Shown piece after piece: positions 29,305-38,887 of a DNA stretch of 64,000 nt; position 1 is the first letter of the stretch, and each line of letters starts with the position of its first letter. The position numbers were made by a program, and so were the translations under genes. The notes below the pieces were generated by a model that was given only the letters and a program-made list of their open reading frames with translations, searched no databases and had not been told where the DNA came from. This stretch comes from Streptomyces sp. WMMC500 (lineage in GTDB: Bacteria; Actinomycetota; Actinomycetes; Streptomycetales; Streptomycetaceae). The stretch covers positions 7,327,001 through 7,391,000 of the forward strand of contig NZ_CP114905.1 of assembly GCF_027497195.1 (NCBI RefSeq). Reading direction: 5' to 3'.

Positions 29305-30830
29305 GGCCGCCGCCAGCTCCGTCCGTCTCGTGCCAGCATCTCGTCCGCCGCCTGCGGTCCCCAGGTGCCCGCGGTGTACGACTCGGGCTTGCCGTGCGCG
29401 GCCCAGTGCTCCTCGATCGGGTCGAGGATCTTCCAGGACAGCTCGACCTCCTGGTGCCGGGGGAAGAGGTTCGCGTCGCCGAGGAGTACGTCCAGCAGCA
29501 GCCGTTCGTACGCCTCGGGGCTGGACTCGGTGAAGGACTCGCCGTAGGCGAAGTCCATCGTCACGTCCCGCACCTCCATCGAGGTGCCCGGCACCTTGGA
29601 GCCGAACCGCACGGTGATGCCCTCGTCCGGCTGGACGCGGATCACCAGCGCGTTCTGGCCCAGCTCCCTGGTGTCGGTGGTGTCGAAGGGCAGGTGCGGC
29701 GCCCGCTGGAAGACCACGGCGATCTCGGTGACCCGGCGGCCGAGCCGCTTGCCGGCGCGCAGGTAGAACGGCACACCCGCCCAGCGGCGGTTGTCGATCT
29801 CCAGCTTGATCGCGGCGTAGGTGTCGGTCCCGGAGTGCGGGTCGATGCCGTCCTCCTCCAGGTAGCCGCGCACCTTCTCGCCGCCCTGCCAGCCGGCCGC
29901 GTACTGCGCGCGCACCGTGTGCCGGCCCAGGTCGGCGGGCAGGTGCACCGACTCCAGCACCTTGATCTTCTCCGCCACCAGCCCCTGCGCGTCGAACGCC
30001 GTCGGCTCCTCCATCGCGGTCAGCGCCAGGAGCTGGAGCAGGTGGTTCTGGATGACGTCGCGGGCGGCGCCGATGCCGTCGTAGTAGCCGGCCCGCCCGC
30101 CGATGCCGATGTCCTCGGCCATGGTGATCTGCACGTGGTCCACGTAGGACCTGTTCCAGAGCGGCTCGAACATCGTGTTGGCGAAGCGCAGCGCCAGGAT
30201 GTTCTGGACGGTCTCCTTGCCGAGGTAGTGGTCGATGCGGAAGACCTGGTCGGGCTCGAAGACCTCGTAGACGATCCGGTTGAGCTCCTTGGCGCTCTTC
30301 AGGTCGTGCCCGAACGGCTTCTCGATGACCGCGCGCCGCCAGGAGTCGCCGGGCGGGTCGGTGAGGCGGTGCGCCTTGAGCTGCTGGACGACCAGCGGGA
30401 AGAACTTCGGCGGGACGGAGAGGTAGAACGCGAAGTTCCCGCCCGTCCCGCGCGCCTTGTCCAGGTCCTCGACGGTGGCGCGCAGCCGCTCGAACGCGTC
30501 GTCGTCGTCGAAGTCGCCCTGGACGAACCGGAACCCCTCGGAGAGCTGCTGCCACACCTCCTCGCGAAAGGGCGTGCGGGCGTGCTCCTTGACCGAGTCG
30601 TGTACGACCTGGGCGAAGTCCTCGTCCTCCCAGTCGCGGCGGGCGAAGCCCACCAGGGAGAAGCCGGGCGGCAGCAGCCCCCTGTTCGCCAGGTCGTACA
30701 CGGCGGGCATCAGCTTCTTGCGCGACAGGTCGCCGGTGACTCCGAAGATCACCAGGCCCGAGGGCCCCGCGATCCGCGGCAGCCGCCGGTCCTGCGGATC
30801 CCGCAGCGGATTGGCGTCAGCGCCGGTCAC
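29301..30830 (-). CDS. zwf: Glucose-6-phosphate 1-dehydrogenase
   Basis: First enzyme of the oxidative pentose phosphate path, producing NADPH. The protein has 509 residues. Rossmann motif GVTGDLSRKKLMPAVYDL and the active-site RIDHYLGKE with its catalytic His are clear. The C-terminal domain contains VPFYLRAGKRLGRRVTEIAV. The GTG at 30830 lies six bases after the tal stop, with GGGGGCG as ribosome site inside the end of tal. The stop overlaps opcA by four bases. Confidence 0.97.
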   Translation of the reverse strand: MTGADANPLRDPQDRRLPRIAGPSGLVIFGVTGDLSRKKLMPAVYDLANRGLLPPGFSLVGFARRDWEDEDFAQVVHDSVKEHARTPFREEVWQQLSEGFRFVQGDFDDDDAFERLRATVEDLDKARGTGGNFAFYLSVPPKFFPLVVQQLKAHRLTDPPGDSWRRAVIEKPFGHDLKSAKELNRIVYEVFEPDQVFRIDHYLGKETVQNILALRFANTMFEPLWNRSYVDHVQITMAEDIGIGGRAGYYDGIGAARDVIQNHLLQLLALTAMEEPTAFDAQGLVAEKIKVLESVHLPADLGRHTVRAQYAAGWQGGEKVRGYLEEDGIDPHSGTDTYAAIKLEIDNRRWAGVPFYLRAGKRLGRRVTEIAVVFQRAPHLPFDTTDTRELGQNALVIRVQPDEGITVRFGSKVPGTSMEVRDVTMDFAYGESFTESSPEAYERLLLDVLLGDANLFPRHQEVELSWKILDPIEEHWAAHGKPESYTAGTWGPQAADEMLARDGRSWRRP

Positions 30831-30836
30831 CGTCGA

Positions 30837-31955
30837 CTACGCCCCCTTCGGTGCACGGCGTTCGAGCTCTGTCCGGGTGGAGTCGAGCAGGTCGGTCCAG
30901 GACTTCGCGAACTTCTCCACACCCTCGTCCTCCAGCACGCCGACCACGTCGTCGTACTGGATGCCCAGCTTCTCCAGGGCGTCGAGGTCGGCGCGCGCCT
31001 CGGCGTACGTGCCGCGCACCTCGTCCCCGCGGATCTCGCCGTGGTCGGCGACCGCGTGCAGCGTGGCCTCCGGCATGGTGTTGACCGTCCCCGGGGCGAC
31101 CAGGTCGTCCACGTAGAGCGTGTCCTTGTACGCCTTGTCCTTCACGCCCGTCGACGCCCACAGCGGGCGCTGCTTGTGGGCGCCGGCCTTCTCCAGCGCG
31201 GTCCAGCGGTCCGAGGAGAAGACCTCCTCGTACGCCTCGTAGGCCAGCCGGGCGTTGGCGACGGCGGCCCTGCCGCGCAGCTTCTTCGCCTCGTCGGTGC
31301 CCAGGGCGTCGAGCCGCCTGTCGACCTCGGTGTCCACGCGGGAGACGAAGAACGAGGCGACCGAGCGGATCTCCGCCAGGTCCAGACCCGCGGCCTTCGC
31401 CTGCTCCAGGCCGGCGAGGAAGGCGTCCATCACCTCGCGGTAGCGCTCCAGGGAGAAGATCAGCGTCACGTTGACGCTGATGCCCTTGCCGAGCACCTCG
31501 GTGATGGCGGGGAGCCCCGCGCGGGTGGCGGGGATCTTCACGAACAGGTTGGGCCGGTCCACCAGCCAGGCCAACTGCTTGGCCTCCGCGATGGTGGCGG
31601 CGGTGTGGTGGGCCAGCCGCGGGTCGACCTCGATGGAGACCCGGCCGTCCTGGCCCTCGGTCGCGTCGTGCACCGGGCGGAGCACGTCGGCGGCGTCGCG
31701 TACGTCGGCCGTCGTGATCATGCGGACGGCCTCCTCGACGGTGACGCCCCGGGTGGCGAGGTCCGTGAGCTGGCCGTCGTAGCCGTCGCCCGCCGAGATG
31801 GCCTTCTGGAAGATCGTGGGGTTGGTGGTCACGCCCACGACGTGGCTCTCGTCGATCAGTTCGGCGAGGTTGCCGGACGTGATGCGCTTGCGGGACAGGT
31901 CGTCGAGCCAGATCGCGACGCCTTCACCGGAGAGGCGCTCGAGTGCGTCGGTCAT
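30837..31955 (-). CDS. tal: Transaldolase
   Basis: Transfers dihydroxyacetone units between sugar phosphates in the non-oxidative pentose phosphate path. The protein has 372 residues, the longer actinobacterial subfamily. Present are [26 protein letters not shown] with the Schiff-base Lys, [15 protein letters not shown] and [21 protein letters not shown] precedes the ATG. It lies 60 bases downstream of tkt and six bases upstream of zwf. Confidence 0.97.
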   Translation of the reverse strand: MTDALERLSGEGVAIWLDDLSRKRITSGNLAELIDESHVVGVTTNPTIFQKAISAGDGYDGQLTDLATRGVTVEEAVRMITTADVRDAADVLRPVHDATEGQDGRVSIEVDPRLAHHTAATIAEAKQLAWLVDRPNLFVKIPATRAGLPAITEVLGKGISVNVTLIFSLERYREVMDAFLAGLEQAKAAGLDLAEIRSVASFFVSRVDTEVDRRLDALGTDEAKKLRGRAAVANARLAYEAYEEVFSSDRWTALEKAGAHKQRPLWASTGVKDKAYKDTLYVDDLVAPGTVNTMPEATLHAVADHGEIRGDEVRGTYAEARADLDALEKLGIQYDDVVGVLEDEGVEKFAKSWTDLLDSTRTELERRAPKGA

Positions 31956-32015
31956 CGGTATTGCATCTCCTGCCGTCGTTATCGTCTGTGTGCCCGTCTG
32001 TAACCGTCAGCGACT

Positions 32016-34115
32016 TCAGGCCCGCAGGGATTCCCGGGCCGCGTCGGCGACGGCGTCGGCGGTGAGCCCGTACTCACGGAAGAGAACCTTGTAGTCGGCG
32101 GAGGCGCCGAAGTGCTCCAGCGAGACGATGCGTCCGGCGTCCCCGACGAAGCGCCGCCACGTCATCCCGACGCCCGCCTCGACCGCCACCCGGGCCCTGA
32201 CCGCGGGCGGCAGCACGGCGTCGCGGTACTCCCGCGGCTGCTCGTCGAACCACTCCACGGACGGCATCGAGACCACCCTCGTCGGGACGCCCTCGGCCTG
32301 CAACTGCTCGCGGGCGGCGACCGCGAGCTGCACCTCGGAGCCGGTGCCGATGAGGATCACCTGCGGCTCGGCCTGCGCGCCGCCGGGGCCCTCGGCCTCG
32401 AACATCACGTAGCCGCCGCGGGCGGTGTTCTCGACGGCACCGTTCGTCTCGAACGTCGGCACGCCCTGCCGGGTCAGCGCCAGGCCGTGCGGGGCGCCGA
32501 CGCCGTACTCCTTGGTGTAGCGGCGCAGGATCTCGCGCCAGGCGACGACCGTCTCGTTGGCGTCCGCGGGGCGGACCACGTTCAGCCCGGGGATCGCGCG
32601 CAGGCTCGCCAGGTGCTCGACGGGCTGGTGGGTCGGGCCGTCCTCGCCGAGGCCGACGGAGTCGTGCGTCCACACGTACGTCACCGGCAGGTGCATCAGC
32701 GCCGACAGCCGCACCGCGTTGCGCATGTAGTCGGAGAAGACCAGGAACGTGCCGCCGTACACACGGGTGTTGCCGTGCAGCGTGATGCCGTTCATGGCGG
32801 CGGCCATGGCGTGCTCGCGGATGCCGTTGTGGACGGTCCTGCCGTACGGGTCGGCGCCGCTCAGCGGGTTGTCGGAGGGCAGGAACGAGGCCGAGCCGGG
32901 AATGGTGGTGTTGTTGGACCCGGCGAGGTCGGCGGAGCCGCCCCACAGCTCCGGCACCACCGGGCCGAGCGCCTTCAGCACCTCGCCCGACGCCTTGCGG
33001 GTGGCGACGGACTTGCCGGCCGGGAAGGACGGCAGCCTGTCCGTCCAGCCCGCGGGCAGTTCGCCGGCGCGGATCCGGTCGAACTCGGCGGCGCGCACGG
33101 GGTTCTCCTCGCGCCAGACGGAGAACTGCTTGTCCCACGCGGCGTGCACCTCCGCGCCGCGTTCGCCGAGCGCGCGGGCGTGCGCGAGCACGTCGGCGTC
33201 GACCTCGAAGTGCCGCTCGGGGTCGAAGCCGAGGATCCGCTTGGTCGCGGCGACCTCCTCCTCGCCCAGCGCGGAGCCGTGCGCGGCCCCGGTGTTCTGC
33301 GCGTTCGGGGCCGGCCAGGCGATGATCGAGCGGGCGGCGATGAACGACGGCCGGTCGGTGACCGCCTTGGCCTCCTGGAACGCCCGGTACAGCGCCTCGG
33401 GGTCGAGGTCGCCGTTCGGCTTCTGCGCGACCCGCTGGACGTGCCAGCCGTACGCCTCGTAGCGCGCGACGGTGTCCTCGGAGACGGCGGCGGCGGTGTC
33501 GCCCTCGATGGAGATGTGGTTGTCGTCCCAGAGCAGTATGAGGTTGCCCAGCTTCTGGTGGCCGGCCAGCGAGGACGCCTCGTGCGAGATGCCCTCCTGC
33601 AGGCAGCCGTCGCCCGCGACCACCCAGATGTGGTGGTCGAACGGGGAGGTGCCGGCGGGCGCGTCCGGGTCGAACAGGCCGCGCTCGTAGCGCGCGGACA
33701 TCGCCATGCCCACGGCGTTGGCGACGCCCTGGCCGAGCGGCCCCGTCGTCGTCTCGACGCCGGGGGTGTGCCCGTACTCCGGGTGCCCGGGGGTCCTGGA
33801 GCCCCAGGTGCGGAACGCCTCCAGGTCGGCCAGCTCCAGGCCGAACCCGCCCAGGTAGAGCTGGGTGTAGAGCGTCAGGCTGGAGTGTCCCGCGGAGAGG
33901 ACGAAGCGGTCCCGCCCGGTCCACTGCGGGTCGGCGGGGTCGTGCCGCATCACCTTCTGGAAGAGGGTGTACGCGGCGGGGGCCAGGCTGATCGCCGTGC
34001 CGGGGTGGCCGTTACCGACCTTCTGTACGGCGTCCATGGCCAGGACGCGTGCGGTGTCCACCGCGCGGTCGTCCAGTTCGTTCCACTCGAGGTCGGTGGT
34101 CGGCTGCGTGCTCAC
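32016..34115 (-). CDS. tkt: Transketolase
   Basis: Thiamine-diphosphate enzyme that moves two-carbon units in the pentose phosphate path. The protein has 699 residues. Landmarks are QKVGNGHPGTAISLAPAAYTLF (signature 1), the TPP-binding VVAGDGCLQEG and WDDNHISIEGDT stretch, and the pyrimidine domain VWTHDSVGLGEDGPTHQPVEHLA. GTG 34115 has a GAGGAG somewhat far upstream and AAGG adjacent. It is first in the tkt-tal-zwf-opcA-pgl series and divergent from ctaB. Confidence 0.97.
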   Translation of the reverse strand: MSTQPTTDLEWNELDDRAVDTARVLAMDAVQKVGNGHPGTAISLAPAAYTLFQKVMRHDPADPQWTGRDRFVLSAGHSSLTLYTQLYLGGFGLELADLEAFRTWGSRTPGHPEYGHTPGVETTTGPLGQGVANAVGMAMSARYERGLFDPDAPAGTSPFDHHIWVVAGDGCLQEGISHEASSLAGHQKLGNLILLWDDNHISIEGDTAAAVSEDTVARYEAYGWHVQRVAQKPNGDLDPEALYRAFQEAKAVTDRPSFIAARSIIAWPAPNAQNTGAAHGSALGEEEVAATKRILGFDPERHFEVDADVLAHARALGERGAEVHAAWDKQFSVWREENPVRAAEFDRIRAGELPAGWTDRLPSFPAGKSVATRKASGEVLKALGPVVPELWGGSADLAGSNNTTIPGSASFLPSDNPLSGADPYGRTVHNGIREHAMAAAMNGITLHGNTRVYGGTFLVFSDYMRNAVRLSALMHLPVTYVWTHDSVGLGEDGPTHQPVEHLASLRAIPGLNVVRPADANETVVAWREILRRYTKEYGVGAPHGLALTRQGVPTFETNGAVENTARGGYVMFEAEGPGGAQAEPQVILIGTGSEVQLAVAAREQLQAEGVPTRVVSMPSVEWFDEQPREYRDAVLPPAVRARVAVEAGVGMTWRRFVGDAGRIVSLEHFGASADYKVLFREYGLTADAVADAARESLRA

Positions 34116-34367
34116 CCTTGTTCAGGGCTCCTCTCTCCACGGTCGGGAACTCCGGCGACCGGAAAGCACCGGGCGCCTTCGAGCCTATCCCGCTGATATC
34201 CAGACTGCCGGTGCCGGGCCGGTCGCGCCCGCCGGACGGCGTCCGGGCGCCCCCGCGCGGGCGGTTCCGAGCCCGTCCAACACGGGGCACCCCCCGCGCG
34301 GGGGGCCCATACGCAGCGTCTACAGTGACGACGTACAGAAATCCCTTGACCCCGAGCAGAGGTGTCC
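34116..34367. promoter_or_regulatory. Divergent tkt / ctaB promoter region
   Basis: A 252-base gap. A TACAGT hexamer at 34321-34326 is the best -10 candidate for ctaB. On the minus strand, TAGGCT near 34190 could be a -10 for tkt. I saw no strong palindrome or riboswitch-like structure. Confidence 0.35.
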
Positions 34368-35309
34368 GTGACGGCCGTCGAATCCCGACCCGCGGGTGTA
34401 CTCGGGCAGGGCACTGTGCACCGGCCGACCGGTGCCCGGGTCAAGGCGTTCGTGGCGCTGACCAAGCCGCGCATCATCGAGCTGCTGCTCATCACCACCG
34501 TTCCGGTGATGTTCCTGGCCGCCGAGGGCGTGCCCGACCTGTGGCTGGTGCTCGCCACCTGCGTCGGCGGCTACCTCTCCGCCGGGGGCGCCAACGCGCT
34601 GAACATGTACCTGGACCGGGACATCGACGCGCTGATGCACCGCACGGAGCAGCGTCCGCTGGTGACCGGGATGGTCCGGCCGGCCGAGGCGCTGGCCTTC
34701 GGCCTCGCCCTGACCGTGGTGTCCACTGTGTGGTTCGCCACGCTCGTCAACCCGCTGTCGGCGGCGCTCGCGCTCGGCGCGAACCTCTTCTACGTCCTCG
34801 TCTACACGATGCTGCTGAAGCGGCGCACCTCGCAGAACATCGTCTGGGGCGGCATCGCCGGCTGCATGCCGGTCGCCATCGGCTGGTCCGCGGTGACGAA
34901 CTCCGTCTCCTGGGCCTCGCTGATCCTCTTTCTGGTGATGTTCTTCTGGACGCCGCCGCACTACTGGCCGCTGTCGATGAAGGTCAAGGACGACTACGCG
35001 CGGGTCAAGGTGCCGATGCTGCCGGTGGTGGCGTCGAACAAGGTCGTGGCGCGGCAGATCGTCGCCTATAGCTGGGTGATGGTCGCGGTCTCGCTGCTGC
35101 TCTGGCCGCTGGGCTACACCGGCTGGTTCTACCCGGCGGTGGCCGCCGTGCTCGGCGCGGTGTGGCTGCGCGAGGCGCACGGGCTGCTGCGGCGGGCGAA
35201 GAGCGGGGTCGTGGGCGCGAAGCTCAAGGAGATGCGGCTCTTCCACTGGTCCATCACCTATGTGTCGCTGCTGTTCATCGCGGTGGCCGTGGATCCCTTC
35301 CTGCGTTGA
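34368..35309 (+). CDS. ctaB: Protoheme IX farnesyltransferase (heme O synthase)
   Basis: UbiA-type membrane prenyltransferase that converts heme B to heme O for cytochrome c oxidase. The protein has 313 residues from GTG 34368; GTG 34362 is an alternative two codons upstream, but AGAGG is better spaced for 34368. About nine membrane helices are seen. The Asp-rich motif [15 protein letters not shown] and the [22 protein letters not shown] block identify the family. It pairs functionally with ctaA 1 kb away. The tkt-ctaB divergence is conserved in actinobacteria. Confidence 0.96.
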   Translation: MTAVESRPAGVLGQGTVHRPTGARVKAFVALTKPRIIELLLITTVPVMFLAAEGVPDLWLVLATCVGGYLSAGGANALNMYLDRDIDALMHRTEQRPLVTGMVRPAEALAFGLALTVVSTVWFATLVNPLSAALALGANLFYVLVYTMLLKRRTSQNIVWGGIAGCMPVAIGWSAVTNSVSWASLILFLVMFFWTPPHYWPLSMKVKDDYARVKVPMLPVVASNKVVARQIVAYSWVMVAVSLLLWPLGYTGWFYPAVAAVLGAVWLREAHGLLRRAKSGVVGAKLKEMRLFHWSITYVSLLFIAVAVDPFLR

Positions 35310-35334
35310 CTTACCGGCGGGTAGCATCTGCGGC

Positions 35335-35844
35335 ATGAGCGACGACGACCGCAGGACCCGCAAGCTCACCCGGCAGATCGAGTCCTTCGCCGGCCGCCAC
35401 GGCGGCGCGCGGGGGCAGGTCGCGTACCTCGGCGAACCGGGCGCCCGGCTGGTGCTCGTCGGGGCGGACGGGACGTGGGGCGACCTGGTGGCGCCGAGCA
35501 TGCGGAGCGCGACGGAGGCGGCGCGGGCCGCGGGGGTGGCGCTGCAGGAGAGCTTCGACGGCGAGCTGGCGGCGGGGGTGAGGACCGGCCCGTACGAGTG
35601 GACGCGGATGGCCGGAATCCAGGTGGGCGGCCCCGAGAACCCGGGCGTCGAGCGCGGTGAGCCCGAGGCGGAGCCGGCCACGCCGGCGGCTTCCGCCGGG
35701 GAGGCCGGGCAGAACGAACCGTCCGCGCCCGAGCCGGCAGAGCCTCCCGCGGTCGCGGCCGAGGCGGCGGCGGAAGCCGCCGCGGAGCCCGGCGACGGCC
35801 GTGGTGCAGCCGGGGCAGAGGGCGGCGGGGAAAAGGGTTCCTGA
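35335..35844 (+). CDS. Conserved hypothetical protein with Ala/Glu-rich tail
   Basis: A 169-residue protein of unknown function. The first 100 residues look folded (RTRKLTRQIESFAGRHGGARGQVAYL, LVLVGADGTWGDLVAPS). The remainder is Pro/Ala/Glu-rich and probably disordered. The ATG at 35335 follows TAGCAT by 7 bases with no ribosome site, a leaderless pattern. It sits between ctaB and convergent ctaA, and I recall a similar small gene beside ctaB in other streptomycetes. Confidence 0.75.
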   Translation: MSDDDRRTRKLTRQIESFAGRHGGARGQVAYLGEPGARLVLVGADGTWGDLVAPSMRSATEAARAAGVALQESFDGELAAGVRTGPYEWTRMAGIQVGGPENPGVERGEPEAEPATPAASAGEAGQNEPSAPEPAEPPAVAAEAAAEAAAEPGDGRGAAGAEGGGEKGS

Positions 35845-35922
35845 CCGTGACCGCGGCGCCGTGGCGCGCTGACCGCGGGGGTGGCGGATCCTTCCGCCCC
35901 GTCCCCGCCGGAGGCGGGCCTG

Positions 35923-36903
35923 CTACCGAGCCGGGGACCCCACCGGCCGCGCCTCCGCACCCACCGCCGGAGGCGGCACCGCGGGTCCGGTCTGCGGCCG
36001 GTGCCGCAGCGAGACCAGCACCCGTAGCACCGCGATCCACACCAGCGTCGAACCCAACAGGTGGATCATGACGAGGTATTCGGGCACATCCGTGAGGTAC
36101 TGCGCGTAGCCGACGACGGCCTGCGACATCAGCACCAGGAACAGATCCCGGGTGCGGGACAGCGGCCCCGGCGGGCCGTCGAGGAGCTTCAGCGCCACCC
36201 AGATCGCGACCGTGAGGGCGATCACCCCCCAGGCCGCGGCCGAGTGCACCCGGGCCGCGTTGTCCCAACTGATCCACCCCATCCGGGGCACGTCGCTGGA
36301 GTCGCCCGCGTGCGGCCCGGTGCCGGTCACGACGGTGCCGGCGGCCAGCAGCACGACGGACAGCGCCACCAGCGCCCGGGTCAGCCGGCGGACCACCACG
36401 CCGACGAGCATGTCGGGCCCGCCGTCGCCCTCGCGGGCGCGGTGCCAGGTGAGGTACGTGACCGTGATCAGCCCGGTGGCGAGCAGGAAGTGGGCGGCGA
36501 CGGTGTACGGGTTCAGCTCGGTGAGCACCGCGGCGCCGCCGAGGACGGCGTTGCCCATGACCACCCAGAACTGCAGCCAGCCCAGCCGCGTCAGCTCGCG
36601 GCGCCACGGTTTGGTGGCGCGGGCGGCGACGATGGCCCAGCCGACCGCCGCGCACAGCACGTAGGTGAGGAGCCGGTTGCCGAACTCGATGGCTCCGTGC
36701 ACGCCCATCTCGGACGTCGCCAGCAGGCTGTCGTCGGAGCACTTCGGCCACGTGTCGCAGCCGAGCCCCGAGCCCGTCAGCCGGACCGCGCCCCCGGTGA
36801 CGACGATGACGATGCTCATCAGCAGCGCGGAGAGCGTCGCGCGCTGGACCGTCTGCTGCGTCGGGGTCCAGCGCTCGGCGACGAGGGCGAGGGGGTTCTG
36901 CAC
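35923..36903 (-). CDS. ctaA: Heme A synthase
   Basis: Eight-helix membrane enzyme that oxidises heme O to heme A. The protein has 326 residues. The four heme-ligand histidines are visible in GVHGAIEFGNR, VAAHFLLATG, ARVHSAAAWG and MIHLLGS. The CDTWPKC pair (C49, C55) in the first outer loop is the disulfide-type feature of Gram-positive CtaA, and the essential Glu follows the first His (E73). The C-terminal 30 residues are Pro-rich. It is convergent with the small hypothetical gene. Confidence 0.94.
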   Translation of the reverse strand: MQNPLALVAERWTPTQQTVQRATLSALLMSIVIVVTGGAVRLTGSGLGCDTWPKCSDDSLLATSEMGVHGAIEFGNRLLTYVLCAAVGWAIVAARATKPWRRELTRLGWLQFWVVMGNAVLGGAAVLTELNPYTVAAHFLLATGLITVTYLTWHRAREGDGGPDMLVGVVVRRLTRALVALSVVLLAAGTVVTGTGPHAGDSSDVPRMGWISWDNAARVHSAAAWGVIALTVAIWVALKLLDGPPGPLSRTRDLFLVLMSQAVVGYAQYLTDVPEYLVMIHLLGSTLVWIAVLRVLVSLRHRPQTGPAVPPPAVGAEARPVGSPAR

Positions 36904-36991
36904 GGCGCTATCGTATGCCGCCCCTTGTGCCCGGTTTCACGAGGGGTGAGCCGGACGTTTCCCCGCCGCGCGTGAGCCCGTCCGGGCGCCG

Positions 36992-37783
36992 TCACTCCCA
37001 GCGGAAGAACCGCGCGGCGGCGCCGAGCCCCAGCACCGCCCAGCCGGCCAGCAGCCCCAGGTCGCCCCACGGCATGCCGCCGCCGTCCCGGAGGACGTCG
37101 CGCAGCCCGTCGGACAGCGCCGCGACCGGCAGCACGTCGAGCACCGCGCGGACGCCGTCGGGGAACCTCTCCAGCGGCACGAGCACGCCCCCCGCCACCA
37201 GCAGCAGCACGAAGACCAGGTTCGCCGCCGCGAGCGTGGCCTCGGCGCGCAGCGTGCCCGCCATCAGCAGCCCCAGCCCCGCGAACGCCGCCGTGCCCAG
37301 CGCCACGAGCAGCGCCACGGCGAGCGCGCCGCCGGCCCCGCCGCGCGGCGACCAGCCGAGCGCGAGCGCGATGGCGGTCAGCAGCACGAGTTGCAGCGCG
37401 ATGGTGGCCAGGACCGAGGCGGCCTTCGCCGCCATCAGCCCGGCGCGCGGCAGCGGCGAGGCGCCGAGCCGCTTCAGCACGCCGTAGCGGCGGTCGAAGC
37501 CGGTGCCGATGGCCAGGCCGGTGAAGGCGGTGGCCATGACGGCGAGCGCCATGGCGCCGGGGGTGAGGAAGTCGACGCGCTGGCCGGGGCCGGTGTCGAC
37601 GACGTCGACCGTGCTGAAGAGCAGCAGCAGCACCGCCGGGATGATCATGGTGAGGAGCACCTGCTCGCCGTTGCGCAGGAGCAGCCGGGTCTCCAGCCCG
37701 GCCTGCGCGGCGACCATGCGGGGCAGCGGCGCCGCCCCCGGACGCGGCGCGTGGACGCCGGTCCCCGCCTGCCGAGCCCTCAT
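36992..37783 (-). CDS. ABC-2 type transporter permease
   Basis: A 263-residue membrane subunit with about six helices. Its N-terminal half matches drug-efflux/NodJ-like ABC-2 permeases (LLLRNGEQVLLTMIIPAVLLLLFSTV, GFDRRYGVLKRLGASPLPR). Substrate is unknown. The ATG overlaps the stop of the ATPase gene by four bases, so the two are coupled. An ABC exporter lies at this same place, between ctaA and sufR, in mycobacteria. Confidence 0.9.
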   Translation of the reverse strand: MRARQAGTGVHAPRPGAAPLPRMVAAQAGLETRLLLRNGEQVLLTMIIPAVLLLLFSTVDVVDTGPGQRVDFLTPGAMALAVMATAFTGLAIGTGFDRRYGVLKRLGASPLPRAGLMAAKAASVLATIALQLVLLTAIALALGWSPRGGAGGALAVALLVALGTAAFAGLGLLMAGTLRAEATLAAANLVFVLLLVAGGVLVPLERFPDGVRAVLDVLPVAALSDGLRDVLRDGGGMPWGDLGLLAGWAVLGLGAAARFFRWE

Positions 37784-38715
37784 GCGCGCAGGTCCTTTCC
37801 GGTCAGCTCCAAGAAGACGTCCTCCAGCGTGCGCCGCTCCACCGTCATCTGTTCCGGCAGCACCCCGTTCTGCGCGCACCAGGTCGTGACCGTCGCCAGC
37901 AGCTCCGGGTTGATCTCGCCGCTTATCCGGTACGAGCCGGGGGCCAGCTCCAGCGCCGCGGTCTCCGGCGGCAGCGCCTTCAGCAGCGAGCCGAGGTCGA
38001 GTCCGGCCCGTCCGGTGAAGCGCATGGTGTTCTCCGCGCCGCCGCGGCACAGCTCCTCCGGGGTGCCGTCGACCAGCAGCCGGCCGCCGTCGATGATCGC
38101 GACCCGGTCGGAGAGCTGTTCCGCCTCGTCCATGTGGTGCGTGGTGAGCACCACGGACACCCCGTCGGCGCGCAGTTCGCCGATCAGCTCCCAGGTCGCG
38201 CGGCGGGCCTGCGGGTCGAGGCCGGCCGTCGGCTCGTCCAGGAAGACCAGCTCGGGGCGGCCGACGACGGCCATCGCCAGCGCGAGCCGCTGCTGCTGGC
38301 CGCCGGAGAGGCGGCGGTAGGGGGTGCGCCCGCAGGAGCCGAGGCCCAGCCGCTCGATCAGCGCGACGACGTCGAGGGGGTGGGCGTGCAGCCGCGCGAC
38401 GTGCCGCAGCATCTCCTCGGCGCGGGCCGCGGGGTAGACGCCGCCGGACTGCAGCATCACGCCGACGCGGGGCCGCAGCTCGGCGGCGTCGGCCAGCGGG
38501 TCGAGGCCGAGGACGCGTACGGTGCCGGCGTCCGGACGGCGGTAGCCCTCGCAGATTTCGACGGTGGTCGTCTTGCCCGCGCCGTTGGGGCCGAGGACGG
38601 CGGTGACGTCGCCGCGGGCGGCGGTGAGGCCGAGCCCGGCCACGGCGGTCTTCTCGCCGTACCGCTTGACGAGGCCGGACACCTCGACGGCCGCGTCGGT
38701 GGAGGGCTGTTGCAT
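37780..38715 (-). CDS. ABC transporter ATP-binding protein (efflux type)
   Basis: A 311-residue ATPase partner of the permease. Walker A is GPNGAGKTT, the signature is LSGGQQQRLALA, Walker B is LVFLDEPTAGLDP and the switch His is in LTTHHMDEAEQ. The C-terminal extension of about 80 residues is typical of drug-exporter (DrrA-like) ATPases. ATG 38715 begins MQQPSTDAAVEVSGLVKRYG. It is divergent from sufR; a perfect inverted repeat lies 83 bases upstream of its start. Confidence 0.92.
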   Translation of the reverse strand: MQQPSTDAAVEVSGLVKRYGEKTAVAGLGLTAARGDVTAVLGPNGAGKTTTVEICEGYRRPDAGTVRVLGLDPLADAAELRPRVGVMLQSGGVYPAARAEEMLRHVARLHAHPLDVVALIERLGLGSCGRTPYRRLSGGQQQRLALAMAVVGRPELVFLDEPTAGLDPQARRATWELIGELRADGVSVVLTTHHMDEAEQLSDRVAIIDGGRLLVDGTPEELCRGGAENTMRFTGRAGLDLGSLLKALPPETAALELAPGSYRISGEINPELLATVTTWCAQNGVLPEQMTVERRTLEDVFLELTGKDLRA

Positions 38716-38798
38716 GAGTGCGAGTCTAAAGAGCCCGCGTCCCCTCCCGGAGCCGCCCCGGGAGGGTTCACGCCAGGGGTGGACGGAGTCCGTGCGGA

Positions 38799-38816
38799 AC
38801 TTAGGTGACCCTAAGT
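38799..38816. promoter_or_regulatory. Perfect inverted repeat, unknown operator
   Basis: ACTTAGG (38799-38805), spacer TGAC, CCTAAGT (38810-38816): a perfect 7-bp dyad in the gap between the ABC ATPase and sufR. The T/A content stands out against flanking GC. It resembles but does not fit the 19-bp DtxR/IdeR iron box (about 12 of 19 positions in the best alignment). The bound factor is unknown. Confidence 0.6.
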
Positions 38817-38873
38817 GATGCATGCCACCGCGCGGTGATCGAGACCCGGCTTGTCGTGCCGCGCCGAATTAAG

Positions 38874-38887
38874 CAACAATGGCGTTG
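38874..38887. promoter_or_regulatory. SufR operator CAAC-N6-GTTG
   Basis: CAAC at 38874-38877 and GTTG at 38884-38887 are separated by six bases. This exactly matches the CAAC-N6-GTTG site known for cyanobacterial SufR and, as I recall, for Streptomyces SufR. The final G is also the first base of the sufR GTG, so the site would overlap the -10 and transcription start of a near-leaderless message. Confidence 0.75.

Noticed and set aside
38799..38816. Reading the inverted repeat as a DtxR/IdeR iron box
   Set aside because: The half-sites are three bases too close and only about 12 of 19 positions fit, so I list it as an unassigned operator.
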